Positions 18,116 through 27,445 of a stretch of 64,000 nucleotides of DNA are shown here, one piece after another. Position 1 is the stretch's first letter. Every line of letters starts with the position of its first letter. The position numbers and the translations under genes are program-made. Source of the DNA: Vibrio salinus (GTDB lineage: Bacteria; Pseudomonadota; Gammaproteobacteria; Enterobacterales; Vibrionaceae); the NCBI RefSeq assembly GCF_021272385.1, contig NZ_JAJSDZ010000005.1:372001-436000 (forward strand), read 5' to 3'. The notes beneath the pieces were generated by a model, which worked only from the letters and a program-made list of their open reading frames with translations, made no database searches and was not told the DNA's origin.

Positions 18116-18994
18116 TTAAAGATACGTTCTGAATGCGTCTAATAATAATTCTTTCAACATTTTTTGCGGGGCACTTTTGGTCGCTCTCGATTCTAATAGC
18201 GTCAGGCCGATTTTAGGTAATTCCGGCAATGTCTGATCTTCAATAATGGACAGCGATTCAGGCATGCCAATATCGACTCTGACGGTAATACCGACACCGG
18301 CTTTCACTGCCGCCCAGATGGCGGCGAGGCTACCGCTGGTCAAGGCTATTTTCCAGGGAATATTGGCCCGGTCTAGCGCCGAAATCGTTGCATCCCGGAT
18401 GATACAGGGGGCATCCAGCATCACCAAAGGAACAGGCGCATTCTGTTTCAGTAGCTCAGAAAGAGGAAAAGTGTCATTCATTATCCAGTAAAGCGGCGAT
18501 GCTTTAATAAAATTCGCTTCATTTTCGCAATACAACGCCTGCCAGCACACGGCGTAATCCAGCAGATTCTCAGACACCCCATTACTTAATACATTATTTC
18601 GTCCGGACTGGGCATAGATCTCCAGATTCGGAAAAGAACGGTAAAACCGCCCTAACAAATCCGGAAGCAAATACTCCCCGAAATCTTCCTGAAGACCAAG
18701 ACATACCTTCCCTTCAATGTTTCTTTTCTGAACCGCTAACAAGGTTTCATCGTTCAGAGATAACAGCCTTCGGCCATAGCTCAGCAACAGTTCTCCACTC
18801 TCCGTCAGACATAAATTTCGGCCACTTTTATGCAAAAGCTGAACACCACACTGAAGCTCCAGCTTTTTCAGTTGTGCACTGACTGCCGATGTAGAACGGC
18901 AAAGCTGTTTCGCTGCAAGGGAAAAACTGCCCATTTCAATTCCGGTGACAAACGTTCTTATGGCTTCAATATCGAGGGACTCGGGACGATTCAT
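18116..18994 (-). CDS. LysR-family transcriptional regulator
   Basis: 292 residues from the ATG at 18992-18994, chosen because AGGA sits 5 bases upstream and because LysR proteins begin with the helix-turn-helix here (LDIEAIRTFVTGIEMGSFSLAAKQLCRSTSAVSAQLKKLE, split about residues 7-46). A longer frame to 19201 adds 69 residues of non-family sequence. The C-terminal substrate-binding domain spans about 90-290. It is divergent from the HAD remnant and MFS transporter genes and probably regulates them. Confidence 0.88.
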   Translation of the reverse strand: MNRPESLDIEAIRTFVTGIEMGSFSLAAKQLCRSTSAVSAQLKKLELQCGVQLLHKSGRNLCLTESGELLLSYGRRLLSLNDETLLAVQKRNIEGKVCLGLQEDFGEYLLPDLLGRFYRSFPNLEIYAQSGRNNVLSNGVSENLLDYAVCWQALYCENEANFIKASPLYWIMNDTFPLSELLKQNAPVPLVMLDAPCIIRDATISALDRANIPWKIALTSGSLAAIWAAVKAGVGITVRVDIGMPESLSIIEDQTLPELPKIGLTLLESRATKSAPQKMLKELLLDAFRTYL

Positions 18995-19106
18995 AATATT
19001 CCTGTTTTTATGGACTATTAGTACTAAATGTTTTGATTTTTTAACCAATTGTAATGGCTCACAATAGATATTCAACCAGTAGCAAAATAAAAATAAGTGA
19101 GGATTT

Positions 19107-19241
19107 ATGAACCGGGAAACCATTTTGTTTGATATTAATGAAACGGTACTCAGTCTGGACAGCTTAAAGCCCGATATTAGTGGCGACACCATGGCTGACA
19201 TTGTCAGTCAGATAATCAATCAACCGGCAACAAGGAGCTGA
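19107..19241 (+). pseudogene. Deletion remnant of a type II haloacid dehalogenase (HAD) gene
   Basis: An open frame of 44 codons with a good upstream site (GTGAGGATTT). Residues 1-22 (RETILFDINETVLSLDSLKP) match the N-terminus of haloacid-dehalogenase type II enzymes, including the nucleophile Asp in motif I. Residues 22-41 (PDISGDTMADIVSQIINQ) match the C-terminal end of the same family. About 170 residues between them, including motifs II to IV, are missing, so an in-frame internal deletion seems to have joined the two ends at a shared Lys-Pro-Asp region. The product cannot be an active enzyme. The stop codon ends 2 bases before the MFS start. Confidence 0.65.
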
Positions 19242-19243
19242 AC

Positions 19244-20482
19244 ATGAACACGGATGACCATTCAGCAGCCAGAGGCAAACCGTTCTCTCAATGGAAAGTG
19301 TTCTCTGCAGCATGGGGAGTTGTGCTTGCTTTTATCTTGTCGAATTCCGCGGCCCCACTCTATGTCCGATGGCAAAATGCCCTGCACTTCTCTTCAGGCA
19401 CCTTAACCGACGTCTTTGCCGCATATATCGTGGGATTACTGTTATCTCTGCTATTTGTCGGACAACTCTCAGATTTCTACGGCAGAAAATCGGTTTTAAT
19501 TCCCGGTACCGTTTCGGCCTTAATCGCCTGCCTGCTGTTTATGTTTTCTCACCATATTCCGGAATTACTCATTGCGCGTTTTCTTACCGGCGTTTACGTC
19601 GGTGTGATTTCTTCCGCCGGGATGGCTGCTGTCGTCGATCTGGGAGGAGCGATACACAGGAAACAGGCTTCTCTTATCGCATCCATTGCGATGGTATTGG
19701 GCGCGGCAATCGGTCCTGTGTTAGCAGGAAGCCTTTCATCCGGCCTGAATCATCCGATTTTCTGGGTATATCTGATTCAGTTTGTTCTGTTTCTTTCATT
19801 CTTGATCATTATTTTCATGCTACCGTTGCCTGTGTACACACACGCACCGAAAGAAACTCAGACCTTTCGCTTCCGGTTACCGACAATTTCACCGGAGTAC
19901 AAACGTTTTGTTGGAGTAGGACTGGCGGTTTTTGGTCCGGGATTAACATCCACCTGTTTTATTCTCTCTCTGGGACCCTCATTACTTTCATCGTTACTTG
20001 GTGTAAAAAGCCCGGTGATTTTCGGCGGGGTGGCCGGCATGATGTTTATTTCCGCCATTGTGATCCAGTTCGTCTTTAAACATTTTTCTCTCAAAAGCAT
20101 TTTACTGGCGGGTACATTCTGCACGAGTCTGTCAATGATTTGCATGAATCTTGCCGTCCATGAATTGTCACTTGCTCCACTGATCATTGCCGCCTTATTT
20201 GCCGGCCCGGGTCAGGGATTAGGCCAGTTAGGAGGACTGACTATCATTGCTTTTAATGTTCCGGAAAGACACCGGGCAGAGTCCAATGCGTTGATGAATA
20301 TGGGGAGTTATATCCCGGCAGGTGTATTACCGGTCACCGCCGGATACCTGACCGATGCAACAAATCTGACAACGGGGGCATCCGTGTTCACCATTGCATT
20401 ACTGATTATGGCTCTGGCCGGTGGCTATTATGTTATTAAAGCTCTGCAGAAACCCTTTCTGGAAGCGTCAATAGTGGTATAG
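19244..20482 (+). CDS. MFS transporter (12-TM type)
   Basis: 412 residues with about 12 hydrophobic segments. The MFS motif between helices 2 and 3 is GQLSDFYGRKSVLIPG (about 74-89), and ARFLTGVYVGVISSAGMAAVVDLG (about 110-133) is typical of helices 4-5. The start has AAGGAG 6 bases upstream and follows the HAD remnant by 2 bases, so the two were once an operon. Probably a drug/H+ antiporter or small-solute exporter; the substrate is unknown. Control by the divergent LysR regulator is likely. Confidence 0.87.
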   Translation: MNTDDHSAARGKPFSQWKVFSAAWGVVLAFILSNSAAPLYVRWQNALHFSSGTLTDVFAAYIVGLLLSLLFVGQLSDFYGRKSVLIPGTVSALIACLLFMFSHHIPELLIARFLTGVYVGVISSAGMAAVVDLGGAIHRKQASLIASIAMVLGAAIGPVLAGSLSSGLNHPIFWVYLIQFVLFLSFLIIIFMLPLPVYTHAPKETQTFRFRLPTISPEYKRFVGVGLAVFGPGLTSTCFILSLGPSLLSSLLGVKSPVIFGGVAGMMFISAIVIQFVFKHFSLKSILLAGTFCTSLSMICMNLAVHELSLAPLIIAALFAGPGQGLGQLGGLTIIAFNVPERHRAESNALMNMGSYIPAGVLPVTAGYLTDATNLTTGASVFTIALLIMALAGGYYVIKALQKPFLEASIVV

Positions 20483-20534
20483 GGGAAAAACAATCAGGCA
20501 AGATGGGATCTCATCACCGCAGCAATAGGGCGAT

Positions 20535-21167
20535 TCAAATGGTTCTCAAAAATGCCAGTTTTGTTCCAAACCCGATAAAAACGGTTCCGGTAATCACCTT
20601 TAACCATTTTCTAAACCCGATGTGATAGACCATTGTGTTTACACGTGATATCAGCAGAACCATAGCGGAGAACCAGATAAAATTAATCAGCGCATGTACA
20701 CTAACCAATGCGTATGCGCTGAACAAACCGCCGTTCACGGTTAAAAACTGAGGGAAAGCCGCAAGATAAAACAGAGAGACTTTTGGATTAAGCACATTGG
20801 TTAAAAGACCCTCAATGAAAGCGCCACGAACGGATTCCGGTTCCCTCTGAGAGCAGTGGGTGGGGTTCATTTCTTTGATCCCAGACACACTCAAAAGTGC
20901 TTTTGTACCTAACCAAATCAGATACGCGGCCCCCAGCAGTTTCAGGATAAAGAACGCTTCAACACAATGCACCAGAAAAACGGAAATCCCGAATATGGAC
21001 AATGTTCCGTGCACATAAAACGCGGCAACGAATCCCCAGACGTTGGCAAACCCGGACTGACGGCCGGAGGAAGAAACGGTCTTTGCAATAAGAAAGCCAT
21101 TGGGTCCCGGCGACATGACCAACAACGCAGCAATAACACTAAACGCTATCGTACTGTGTAATTCCAT
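20535..21167 (-). CDS. LysE/RhtB-family amino acid exporter
   Basis: 210 residues, six hydrophobic segments, the family length. The conserved N-terminal PGPNGFLIAKTVSSSGRQSGF (about 21-41) and the LGAAYLIWLGTKAL helix (about 77-90) mark the LysE/RhtB family, which exports amino acids or homoserine-like compounds across the inner membrane. A single gene on the minus strand, convergent with the MFS gene (52 bases between stops) with no clear hairpin in between. Confidence 0.88.
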   Translation of the reverse strand: MELHSTIAFSVIAALLVMSPGPNGFLIAKTVSSSGRQSGFANVWGFVAAFYVHGTLSIFGISVFLVHCVEAFFILKLLGAAYLIWLGTKALLSVSGIKEMNPTHCSQREPESVRGAFIEGLLTNVLNPKVSLFYLAAFPQFLTVNGGLFSAYALVSVHALINFIWFSAMVLLISRVNTMVYHIGFRKWLKVITGTVFIGFGTKLAFLRTI

Positions 21168-21309
21168 TTTCTCTTTTCTCCATCATGAATCATTATTACT
21201 CAAAGAATCCGGCTAAAGCGATTATTCGCTCGTAGCCAGGTGTGTCGTTCTTTGTAAGCTTAAAGACCCGGTAAAGTGAAGACCAACGGATAATTTTAAT
21301 AGCACTCAT

Positions 21310-21445
21310 TAATAAAAATGATGGATAAAAGCCTTTCCACCAACACAGCCCAACCACTTCACTGAAACCATACCACCGTAAACACAAAACCCAACGATGA
21401 AATGAAAAACTCCAAACGTTGGGAATCACTCCTGAATTGTTGTTA
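21310..21445 (-). mobile_element. Integron attC-like remnant downstream of paiB
   Basis: The 286-base gap between the PaiB-like gene stop and the LysE-family gene, read on the minus strand, begins CGCTAACAACAATTCAG, then GATTCCCAACGTTTGG, GGGTTTTGTGTTTACGGTGG and GTTGGGCTGTG. This order resembles the 5' part of attC repeats in Vibrio superintegrons as I recall them, with GCTAAC as the R''-like core. I do not see a convincing GTTRRRY core site at the other end, so it is degenerate or cut. An ORF of 77 codons lying over it (21196-21429) looks like a by-product of the repeat and is not called. Confidence 0.4.
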
Positions 21446-21453
21446 GCGTACTT

Positions 21454-22083
21454 TTAGAGCGCTGAGCGAACCAGTGACACCATTTCGCTTGCCATTGGGT
21501 TTGTAGAGGCTTGCAAACCGTCAATAACACCCTGCTTATTCTCGGCAGGCTGATTCTGGCTTACTTTCCACTTACCCTCGATAGATTCAACTTTGATTTC
21601 AATGCCCACAACAGCTGTCTGTAACTTTTCGATAAAGTCACCCGGCGCATCAGAAATAGACCAAGGTAACTCAAATTGAGCTTCTTGTTCATTGGTTAAC
21701 GTTTCAAGAATTTGATAAACAGCCTGAGGCTCATGAACATAATGAATGTTCCCTTTTGCATGAACAACAACGTAATTCCATGTAGGAACGGCACGACCGT
21801 GTTGGGCTTTTGTCGGGTAGTAACTTGGGGAAATATAGCTATGTGCCCCATTAAAGATAACAAGCACTTTCGACTGCTCTTCTATCACTTTCCAGAACGG
21901 ATTAGCTTTAGCGATATGGCTTTTAAGTACGATACTATTTTCTGTGCTTTCAACTGATACAGGCAAGTGAACAACCTCGATATCAGTGCCGGTATGAGCG
22001 ACTAAAGTGGCAAACGGATAGTCACGCATAACTGAAATCATTTCATCAATATTATCTTGTTTAAACGTTGCAGGGATATACAT
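21454..22083 (-). CDS. PaiB-like FMN-binding negative regulator family protein
   Basis: 209 residues. MYIPATFKQDN at the start, FATLVAHTGTDIEVVHLPV (about 23-41), AKANPFWKVIE (about 58-68), VIFNGAHSYISPSYYPTK (about 75-92) and VPTWNYVVVHAKG (about 99-111) are the landmarks of the PaiB / FMN-binding split-barrel family. Family members were named after a Bacillus protease regulator; in most bacteria the role is unknown, and flavin-dependent redox activity is equally possible. Very strong ribosome-binding site (AAGGAGG). The attC-like sequence directly downstream suggests it may have arrived as an integron cassette. Confidence 0.83.
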   Translation of the reverse strand: MYIPATFKQDNIDEMISVMRDYPFATLVAHTGTDIEVVHLPVSVESTENSIVLKSHIAKANPFWKVIEEQSKVLVIFNGAHSYISPSYYPTKAQHGRAVPTWNYVVVHAKGNIHYVHEPQAVYQILETLTNEQEAQFELPWSISDAPGDFIEKLQTAVVGIEIKVESIEGKWKVSQNQPAENKQGVIDGLQASTNPMASEMVSLVRSAL

Positions 22084-22259
22084 CGAACCTCCTTGTATGA
22101 TAATGCCCCAATCAACGGCGAAACGTCAGCGACGTCCGGCGTCCAAATTTCATCTGAACGAAATGCAAAACGGAATGGGGGTATTAACAGTAAAAAGGTA
22201 AAAACTGAAACAGCCACCGCCCCAAGTAAATGCACAACCAGATGAATAATAAATAACAT
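22038..22259 (-). CDS. Possible small membrane peptide overlapping the paiB start
   Basis: A 73-codon frame with one hydrophobic helix (residues about 2-28, FIIHLVVHLLGAVAVSVFTF) and AAGAGA 7 bases before its ATG. It overlaps the paiB-like start by 46 bases in another frame. It could be a leader peptide, a small membrane protein or chance; I recognise no family. The rest of the gap, 22260-22525 upstream of ygiQ, is A+T-rich and shows nothing else I can name. Confidence 0.2.
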   Translation of the reverse strand: MLFIIHLVVHLLGAVAVSVFTFLLLIPPFRFAFRSDEIWTPDVADVSPLIGALSYKEVRCISLQRLNKIILMK

Positions 22260-22525
22260 ATATAATCTCTTAAATTTTTACCATCAGAAAAAACCGAATT
22301 TTCACATTTGTAAAAAATTCAGAAGAAAGAAGCGAGAACATGGTAAACTGCTCCGTTCTTTTATAAGACCTGTTTTTCGCCTAGTATTACCACTAAACAA
22401 AATACTAAGAATCGGTATTATCACCACATTAGTATTTGGGAAAAATCGGCTAGACATGCTAAATAAAAAATACGGTCAACGTGTCCCCAATATGCCCCCA
22501 AGTAAAGTGAGCAAGATCTAAGTTT

Positions 22526-24718
22526 ATGACTATTAAGAAAATTAACGAATACAAAAAATACTGGGCGGAATGCTTTGGTCCTGCTCCTTTTCTGCCCACC
22601 AGCAGAAAAGAAATGGACAAACTGGGCTGGGACAGTTGCGATGTTATTATCGTTACCGGCGATGCTTATGTGGATCACCCCAGTTTTGGTATGGCCATCA
22701 TCGGTCGTCTTCTTGAAGCGCAGGGATTTCGGGTCGGTATCCTTTCTCAGCCCCGCTGGGACAATAAAAATGATTTCATGTCTCTTGGTAAACCCAATCT
22801 GTTTTTTGGTATTACCGCCGGAAACATGGACTCCATGATCAACCGCTATACCTCTGACCGGAAATTACGTCATGACGATGCCTACACGCCGGGCAATGAA
22901 GGCGGGAAAAGACCTGACCGGGCCACTCTGGTTTATTCTCAGCGCTGTAAAGAAGCATTCAAAGACGTTCCTATAGTTCTGGGGGGAATTGAAGCCAGTT
23001 TACGTCGGGTCGCCCATTATGATTACTGGTCAGATAAAATCCGCCGTTCTATCCTTTTTGATGCTAAAGCGGATATTTTGCTTTTTGGCAACGCCGAACG
23101 AGCGCTGGTAGACGTCGCGCACCAGTTAGCAAACGGAACACCGGTCTCTGATTTACGCTATATCCGGGGAACGGCCGTCAATTTACCGACGGTTCCGGAG
23201 GAGTATCGGATTATTGACTCTTCCCGGATAGAAAAACCCGGTAAACCATTTGTTCCTCTTAACCCTTATGATGTCGATACTCAGTGCGAAACGTCAAAAA
23301 AAGAAAATAGTGTACAGCCAATCACGGTTCGTCCGTCAAAGCACGATGCAGAAACCACCGCGGTTCGCCTGCCTTCTTTTGAGAAACTGCGTAATGACCG
23401 GGTTTTGTACGCTCATGCCAGCCGGGTTTTGCATCTGGAAACCAATCCGTATTCCGGACGGGCACTGATTCAGGCTCATGGAAACCGCGAATTGTGGGTT
23501 AACCGTGCCCCGATACCACTGACCACCGAAGAGATGGATTATGTCTTTGACCTGCCATATGCAAGAGTGCCACATCCCAAATATGGCAAGGCAAAAATTC
23601 CCGCTTACGATATGATCAAAACGTCCGTCAATATTATGAGGGGCTGTTTCGGTGGATGCTCGTTCTGTTCCATTACCGAGCACGAAGGGCGTATTATCCA
23701 AAACCGCTCCAAAGAATCCATTCTCGGAGAGATAAAACAAATTCGTGACACCGTACCCGGCTTTACCGGAACCATTTCCGATCTTGGCGGGCCGACCGCA
23801 AATATGTACCGGTTGGGTTGTTCCGATCCAAAAGCAGAGGCTAACTGCCGCAGACCATCATGCGTCTTTCCGGGTATCTGTCATAAACTGAATACCAATC
23901 ATAAACATCTGATTGATCTTTACCGGGATGCAAGAAAAATCAATGGGGTAAAGAAAATTCTGATTGCGTCCGGTGTCCGTTATGATCTGGCCATCGAATC
24001 GCCTGAATATGTTAAAGAACTGGTCACCCACCACGTTGGCGGATATTTAAAAATCGCACCGGAACACACAGAGAAAGGCCCTCTGGATCTCATGATGAAA
24101 CCCGGGATGGGAACGTATGATCGCTTTAAATCCATGTTTGAAAAATACAGTGCTGAAGCCGGTAAAAAACAGTATCTGATTCCTTACTTCATTTCTGCGC
24201 ATCCGGGAACCGAAGATGAAGACATGCTGAATCTTGCATTGTGGCTCAAACGGAACAATTTTGAATGCGATCAGGTTCAGAATTTCTATCCGTCACCGAT
24301 GTGCAATGCCACGGCAATGTACCATTCTGAAACCAACCCGTTAAAGCGGGTGAAATATAAAAAGCGTGAAGCCGTTCCGGTCGCAAAAGGAGACCGGCAA
24401 CGCCGCCTTCATAAAGCGTTGCTCAGATATCATGATCCGGCAAACTGGCCGTTGCTGAGAAGTGCGCTGAAGGAAATGGGTAAAGCTTACCTCATCGGCG
24501 ATAAACCGGGGTGCTTAATTCCGGAAGAAAATCACGACAAACAAACGCCATCCCAGCGCAGAAAGTCCGGACGTCATGGCTCAAACCGTTTTGCGACCAA
24601 ACACACCAAATCTCAACCGGGTTTTAAACCGTTAAACCATAACGCCAAGGGGAAAACCAACGAAAGTCGCCATAAAAGAAAATCCGGGAAACCCCGTCAA
24701 CCGGCCAGACAAAGGTAA
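22526..24718 (+). CDS. ygiQ: YgiQ-family radical SAM protein
   Basis: 730 residues, full length for the YgiQ (UPF0313) family. The N-terminal domain begins with [24 protein letters not shown] sequence (about 35-52), and the radical SAM cluster motif is Cys374-x3-Cys378-x2-Cys381 in [10 protein letters not shown]. It is followed by [12 protein letters not shown] and the C-terminal [16 protein letters not shown] segment. The last 60 residues are basic, Lys/Arg/Gln-rich and probably disordered. It would bind a 4Fe-4S cluster and cleave S-adenosylmethionine; the true substrate is not established. Single gene, terminated by a strong shared hairpin. Confidence 0.93.
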   Translation: MTIKKINEYKKYWAECFGPAPFLPTSRKEMDKLGWDSCDVIIVTGDAYVDHPSFGMAIIGRLLEAQGFRVGILSQPRWDNKNDFMSLGKPNLFFGITAGNMDSMINRYTSDRKLRHDDAYTPGNEGGKRPDRATLVYSQRCKEAFKDVPIVLGGIEASLRRVAHYDYWSDKIRRSILFDAKADILLFGNAERALVDVAHQLANGTPVSDLRYIRGTAVNLPTVPEEYRIIDSSRIEKPGKPFVPLNPYDVDTQCETSKKENSVQPITVRPSKHDAETTAVRLPSFEKLRNDRVLYAHASRVLHLETNPYSGRALIQAHGNRELWVNRAPIPLTTEEMDYVFDLPYARVPHPKYGKAKIPAYDMIKTSVNIMRGCFGGCSFCSITEHEGRIIQNRSKESILGEIKQIRDTVPGFTGTISDLGGPTANMYRLGCSDPKAEANCRRPSCVFPGICHKLNTNHKHLIDLYRDARKINGVKKILIASGVRYDLAIESPEYVKELVTHHVGGYLKIAPEHTEKGPLDLMMKPGMGTYDRFKSMFEKYSAEAGKKQYLIPYFISAHPGTEDEDMLNLALWLKRNNFECDQVQNFYPSPMCNATAMYHSETNPLKRVKYKKREAVPVAKGDRQRRLHKALLRYHDPANWPLLRSALKEMGKAYLIGDKPGCLIPEENHDKQTPSQRRKSGRHGSNRFATKHTKSQPGFKPLNHNAKGKTNESRHKRKSGKPRQPARQR

Positions 24719-24749
24719 CCGGCGAAAAAATGCAGGACATGACCGACAC

Positions 24750-24776
24750 AAAAACAGCGCCAGTGGCGCTGTTTTT
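24750..24776. terminator. Bidirectional terminator between ygiQ and serC
   Basis: Perfect stem AAAACAGCGC (24751-24760) and GCGCTGTTTT with a loop of about six bases, with A-run on one side and T-run on the other. It serves ygiQ on the plus strand and serC on the minus strand. Confidence 0.88.
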
Positions 24777-24810
24777 CAATCTGATTCAAGAAGATTAGCA
24801 GCAAAGCCAA

Positions 24811-25905
24811 TCAGGCATACTGCGCTTCAAACTCTTTCATAAATGAGACCAGAGCTTCAACCCCTTCGATGGTTGTCGCATTATAAATCGATGCTCTCAT
24901 TCCACCGACAGCCCGGTGCCCTTTCAGCCCCATCAGACCTTTTCCTGTTGCCAGTTCAAGGAATTTGGCATCCAGTTCCGGTTTGGCAAGCTGGAATGGC
25001 ACATTCATGCGAGAGCGGTTTTGTGGATGAATGGTATTACGGTAAAAATCAGAACTATCAATACAGCTGTATAGCAACTCTGCTTTTTTCGCATTAATCT
25101 CTTCCATGGCTTTCACACCACCGATTTCTTTCAGCCATTTAAAGACCAGTCCGGAAAGATACCAGGCAAAGGTTGGAGGTGTATTGAACATCGAATCTTT
25201 TTCGGCCAGCACTTTGTAATTAAGGACAGTTGGCAATTCGTTTTTCGCAAAATCCAAAAGATCATCACGGACAATCGCGATGCAAATACCGGCAGGTCCA
25301 ACATTTTTCTGTGCTCCGGCATAAATAATACCGAATTTACTGACGTCAATTTGACGAGAAAGAATATTGGATGACATATCTGCGACTATCGGCTTATCAG
25401 TCACAGGGAGATCAAAGATCTCAACACCATCAATCGTTTCGTTCGGACAAAAGTGAACATAAGCCGAGTCCGGACTCACCTTCCATTGCGGTGCTGGTAG
25501 AATCGCTGTTTTGCCATCAACTTCAGTTTTGACATCACAGATATCTATTTCACAATATTTTTGCGCTTCATTGATGGCACTTTCTGCCCAATAACCACCA
25601 TCAATATACGTCGCTTTTGTCGAGTCACCAAGTAAGTTAAGCGGCACGGCAGCAAACTGAGCACGTGCGCCACCCTGACAGAATAACACTTTATAATTGT
25701 CCGGAATCGATAACAGTTCTCTCAGATCTTGCTCTGCGTTTTCAGCCACTGCCATAAATTCTTTACTGCGGTGACTGATTTCCATTACCGACGTGCCCAG
25801 ACCATTCCAGTTAACAAACTCAGCCTGTGCCTTTTCCATAACGGCTTTAGGTAATGCTGCGGGACCAGCACTGAAATTAAATACGGTGTCAGTTTTTGAC
25901 TCCAT
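24811..25905 (-). CDS. serC: Phosphoserine aminotransferase
   Basis: 364 residues, full length. Class V PLP-dependent aminotransferase of serine and pyridoxine biosynthesis, interconverting 3-phosphohydroxypyruvate and phosphoserine in the cytoplasm. [11 protein letters not shown] at the start, the phosphate-binding [14 protein letters not shown] (about 75-88), [10 protein letters not shown] with the PLP-pairing Asp, and the Schiff-base lysine in [12 protein letters not shown] (Lys at about 199) are all present, as is the C-terminal [15 protein letters not shown]. The start lies after GAGCGAG. No neighbour is in the pathway. Confidence 0.95.
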   Translation of the reverse strand: MESKTDTVFNFSAGPAALPKAVMEKAQAEFVNWNGLGTSVMEISHRSKEFMAVAENAEQDLRELLSIPDNYKVLFCQGGARAQFAAVPLNLLGDSTKATYIDGGYWAESAINEAQKYCEIDICDVKTEVDGKTAILPAPQWKVSPDSAYVHFCPNETIDGVEIFDLPVTDKPIVADMSSNILSRQIDVSKFGIIYAGAQKNVGPAGICIAIVRDDLLDFAKNELPTVLNYKVLAEKDSMFNTPPTFAWYLSGLVFKWLKEIGGVKAMEEINAKKAELLYSCIDSSDFYRNTIHPQNRSRMNVPFQLAKPELDAKFLELATGKGLMGLKGHRAVGGMRASIYNATTIEGVEALVSFMKEFEAQYA

Positions 25906-26012
25906 GGGTAACTCGCTCCTGCTTAGAAATGATTAGTGATTAATATCACTAATTCTTCAATAAAAAAAGTGAACGGTGAAAATATATTATCCTTTGGTTC
26001 ACAACGCCTTAT

Positions 26013-27299
26013 TTACCGAACAAATAAGGGGAAAAGTACATTGATTATAGGGATCTTCTTACCATTAGGAAATAGCACTACACCATCTTTTATGGTCGCT
26101 TTTAATTCATAGCCTTTTCCCTGATCCGTTGCCATCTCCATAACCACTAATTCATCTAAAGATTCCTGCAAATTCGGGAACTCCGATGCCAGCTTTTTAT
26201 CCACTGCGGAAGTCACTTCACCCTGTAGTGATTGCGCAATCGTGGCGATATCGGCCTTTATCTTTTCATCTCTGGGAGACAACGACAATTTAAGCTGGTT
26301 ATTCATACTCCCCTGCTTGTAGCTAAATCCCAGCTTGTCTATATTGACATATAATCCTTTTGCAATAAGCCGGTTTATCAGATCTATCATCTGAGCCCTG
26401 ACATTTTCTGCCTCTGACACATTCTTAGAAGACGATAAAGAATCCGATAAAACCGCCAGTTTCTGAAGCAGTCCGGCATTCAGATCGCCAATAGTGACAT
26501 CAAGTTCCCCGTTATCAATTTGCCCGGCACCATTAGACACACTATCGACTGTAAAGTGATGACTGCTGGAAAAATTCGTTTTACCGGCATCCATTTCAGA
26601 TAATAATTTATAAGAAATATCGCGTATCTGGATATCAAAATTCTGACCGGAAACACCCGGGCGGGACTCCGATAAAGAAACGCTTCCGATTTTAACGGTA
26701 TTATCCCCTATCCAGATACGGTTCTGATTCACACCATTACCAGAAATGGATACGTTACCGACATCAAATTCCGTGCCATCAGAAGAAACATTTCTAAAAT
26801 CAGGAATATGGATCTGATAAGACACCTGACCATTTGCTGTTATATCAGCTTCAACTGTCGACTGAGGTAAATGATATCCCCAGGATGAATGGCTATCCTG
26901 ATAGTCAATGCCCCCGACTTTAGCAAACAACTCTGTGCTACCGTTCAGGTGAGTTTCACTTACAACAGAAATAGGTAACGTCTGGTCAACGGAAGAAGTC
27001 ACACCATTAATTGAAAAAAAACCATGAGTAAAATGCGAATTGAAAAGGTAATCCGTCGGAATATGCCCTTCTTTTAATACCGCTTTTAACTGAGGATTTG
27101 TGATCGATACCTTTACCTGCGCATCGGAGGATAAATATCCTCTGTCATATTTTACAAGCTTAATCTCATAGGAACGATTATGGACTTCAGACAAAGCATT
27201 TTCAGCCACCCGCTGGCCAATTTGCCCAACAACTAACGGCCAACAGGCGATCAAACACAGAGCACCACCCACTGCAAAAAATTTTTTTAATTTGTCCAT
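26013..27299 (-). CDS. DUF945 (YdgA-like) family protein
   Basis: 428 residues from the ATG at 27297-27299; an ATG at 27323 would add eight residues, but family members begin MDKLKKFFAVGGALCLIACWP as here. The N-terminal hydrophobic segment (about 8-24) is a signal anchor or uncleaved signal; the rest is a long Ser/Thr-rich, beta-strand-like periplasmic part, including the family landmark YDRGYLSSDAQ (about 51-61). Function unknown; E. coli YdgA is an inner-membrane-attached periplasmic protein. Single gene divergent from the histidine kinase. Confidence 0.78.
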   Translation of the reverse strand: MDKLKKFFAVGGALCLIACWPLVVGQIGQRVAENALSEVHNRSYEIKLVKYDRGYLSSDAQVKVSITNPQLKAVLKEGHIPTDYLFNSHFTHGFFSINGVTSSVDQTLPISVVSETHLNGSTELFAKVGGIDYQDSHSSWGYHLPQSTVEADITANGQVSYQIHIPDFRNVSSDGTEFDVGNVSISGNGVNQNRIWIGDNTVKIGSVSLSESRPGVSGQNFDIQIRDISYKLLSEMDAGKTNFSSSHHFTVDSVSNGAGQIDNGELDVTIGDLNAGLLQKLAVLSDSLSSSKNVSEAENVRAQMIDLINRLIAKGLYVNIDKLGFSYKQGSMNNQLKLSLSPRDEKIKADIATIAQSLQGEVTSAVDKKLASEFPNLQESLDELVVMEMATDQGKGYELKATIKDGVVLFPNGKKIPIINVLFPLFVR

Positions 27300-27445
27300 A
27301 TTACCTACTGTTTTTTTGTTCATTTTTAACGATAAGCCCTGAATTTTTATTAACTTGGTGCTTATTATAAAACCCAGCTCGCATCCAAATTTGTTAAAGA
27401 ATAGTAAACTACATAATTAACAATCATAACAAGCGTAGACTGGTA

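Noticed and set aside
21196..21429. 77-codon minus-strand ORF
   Set aside because: Lies over the attC-like remnant; composition (many Trp, Phe, Tyr) and lack of a ribosome-binding site suggest no protein.
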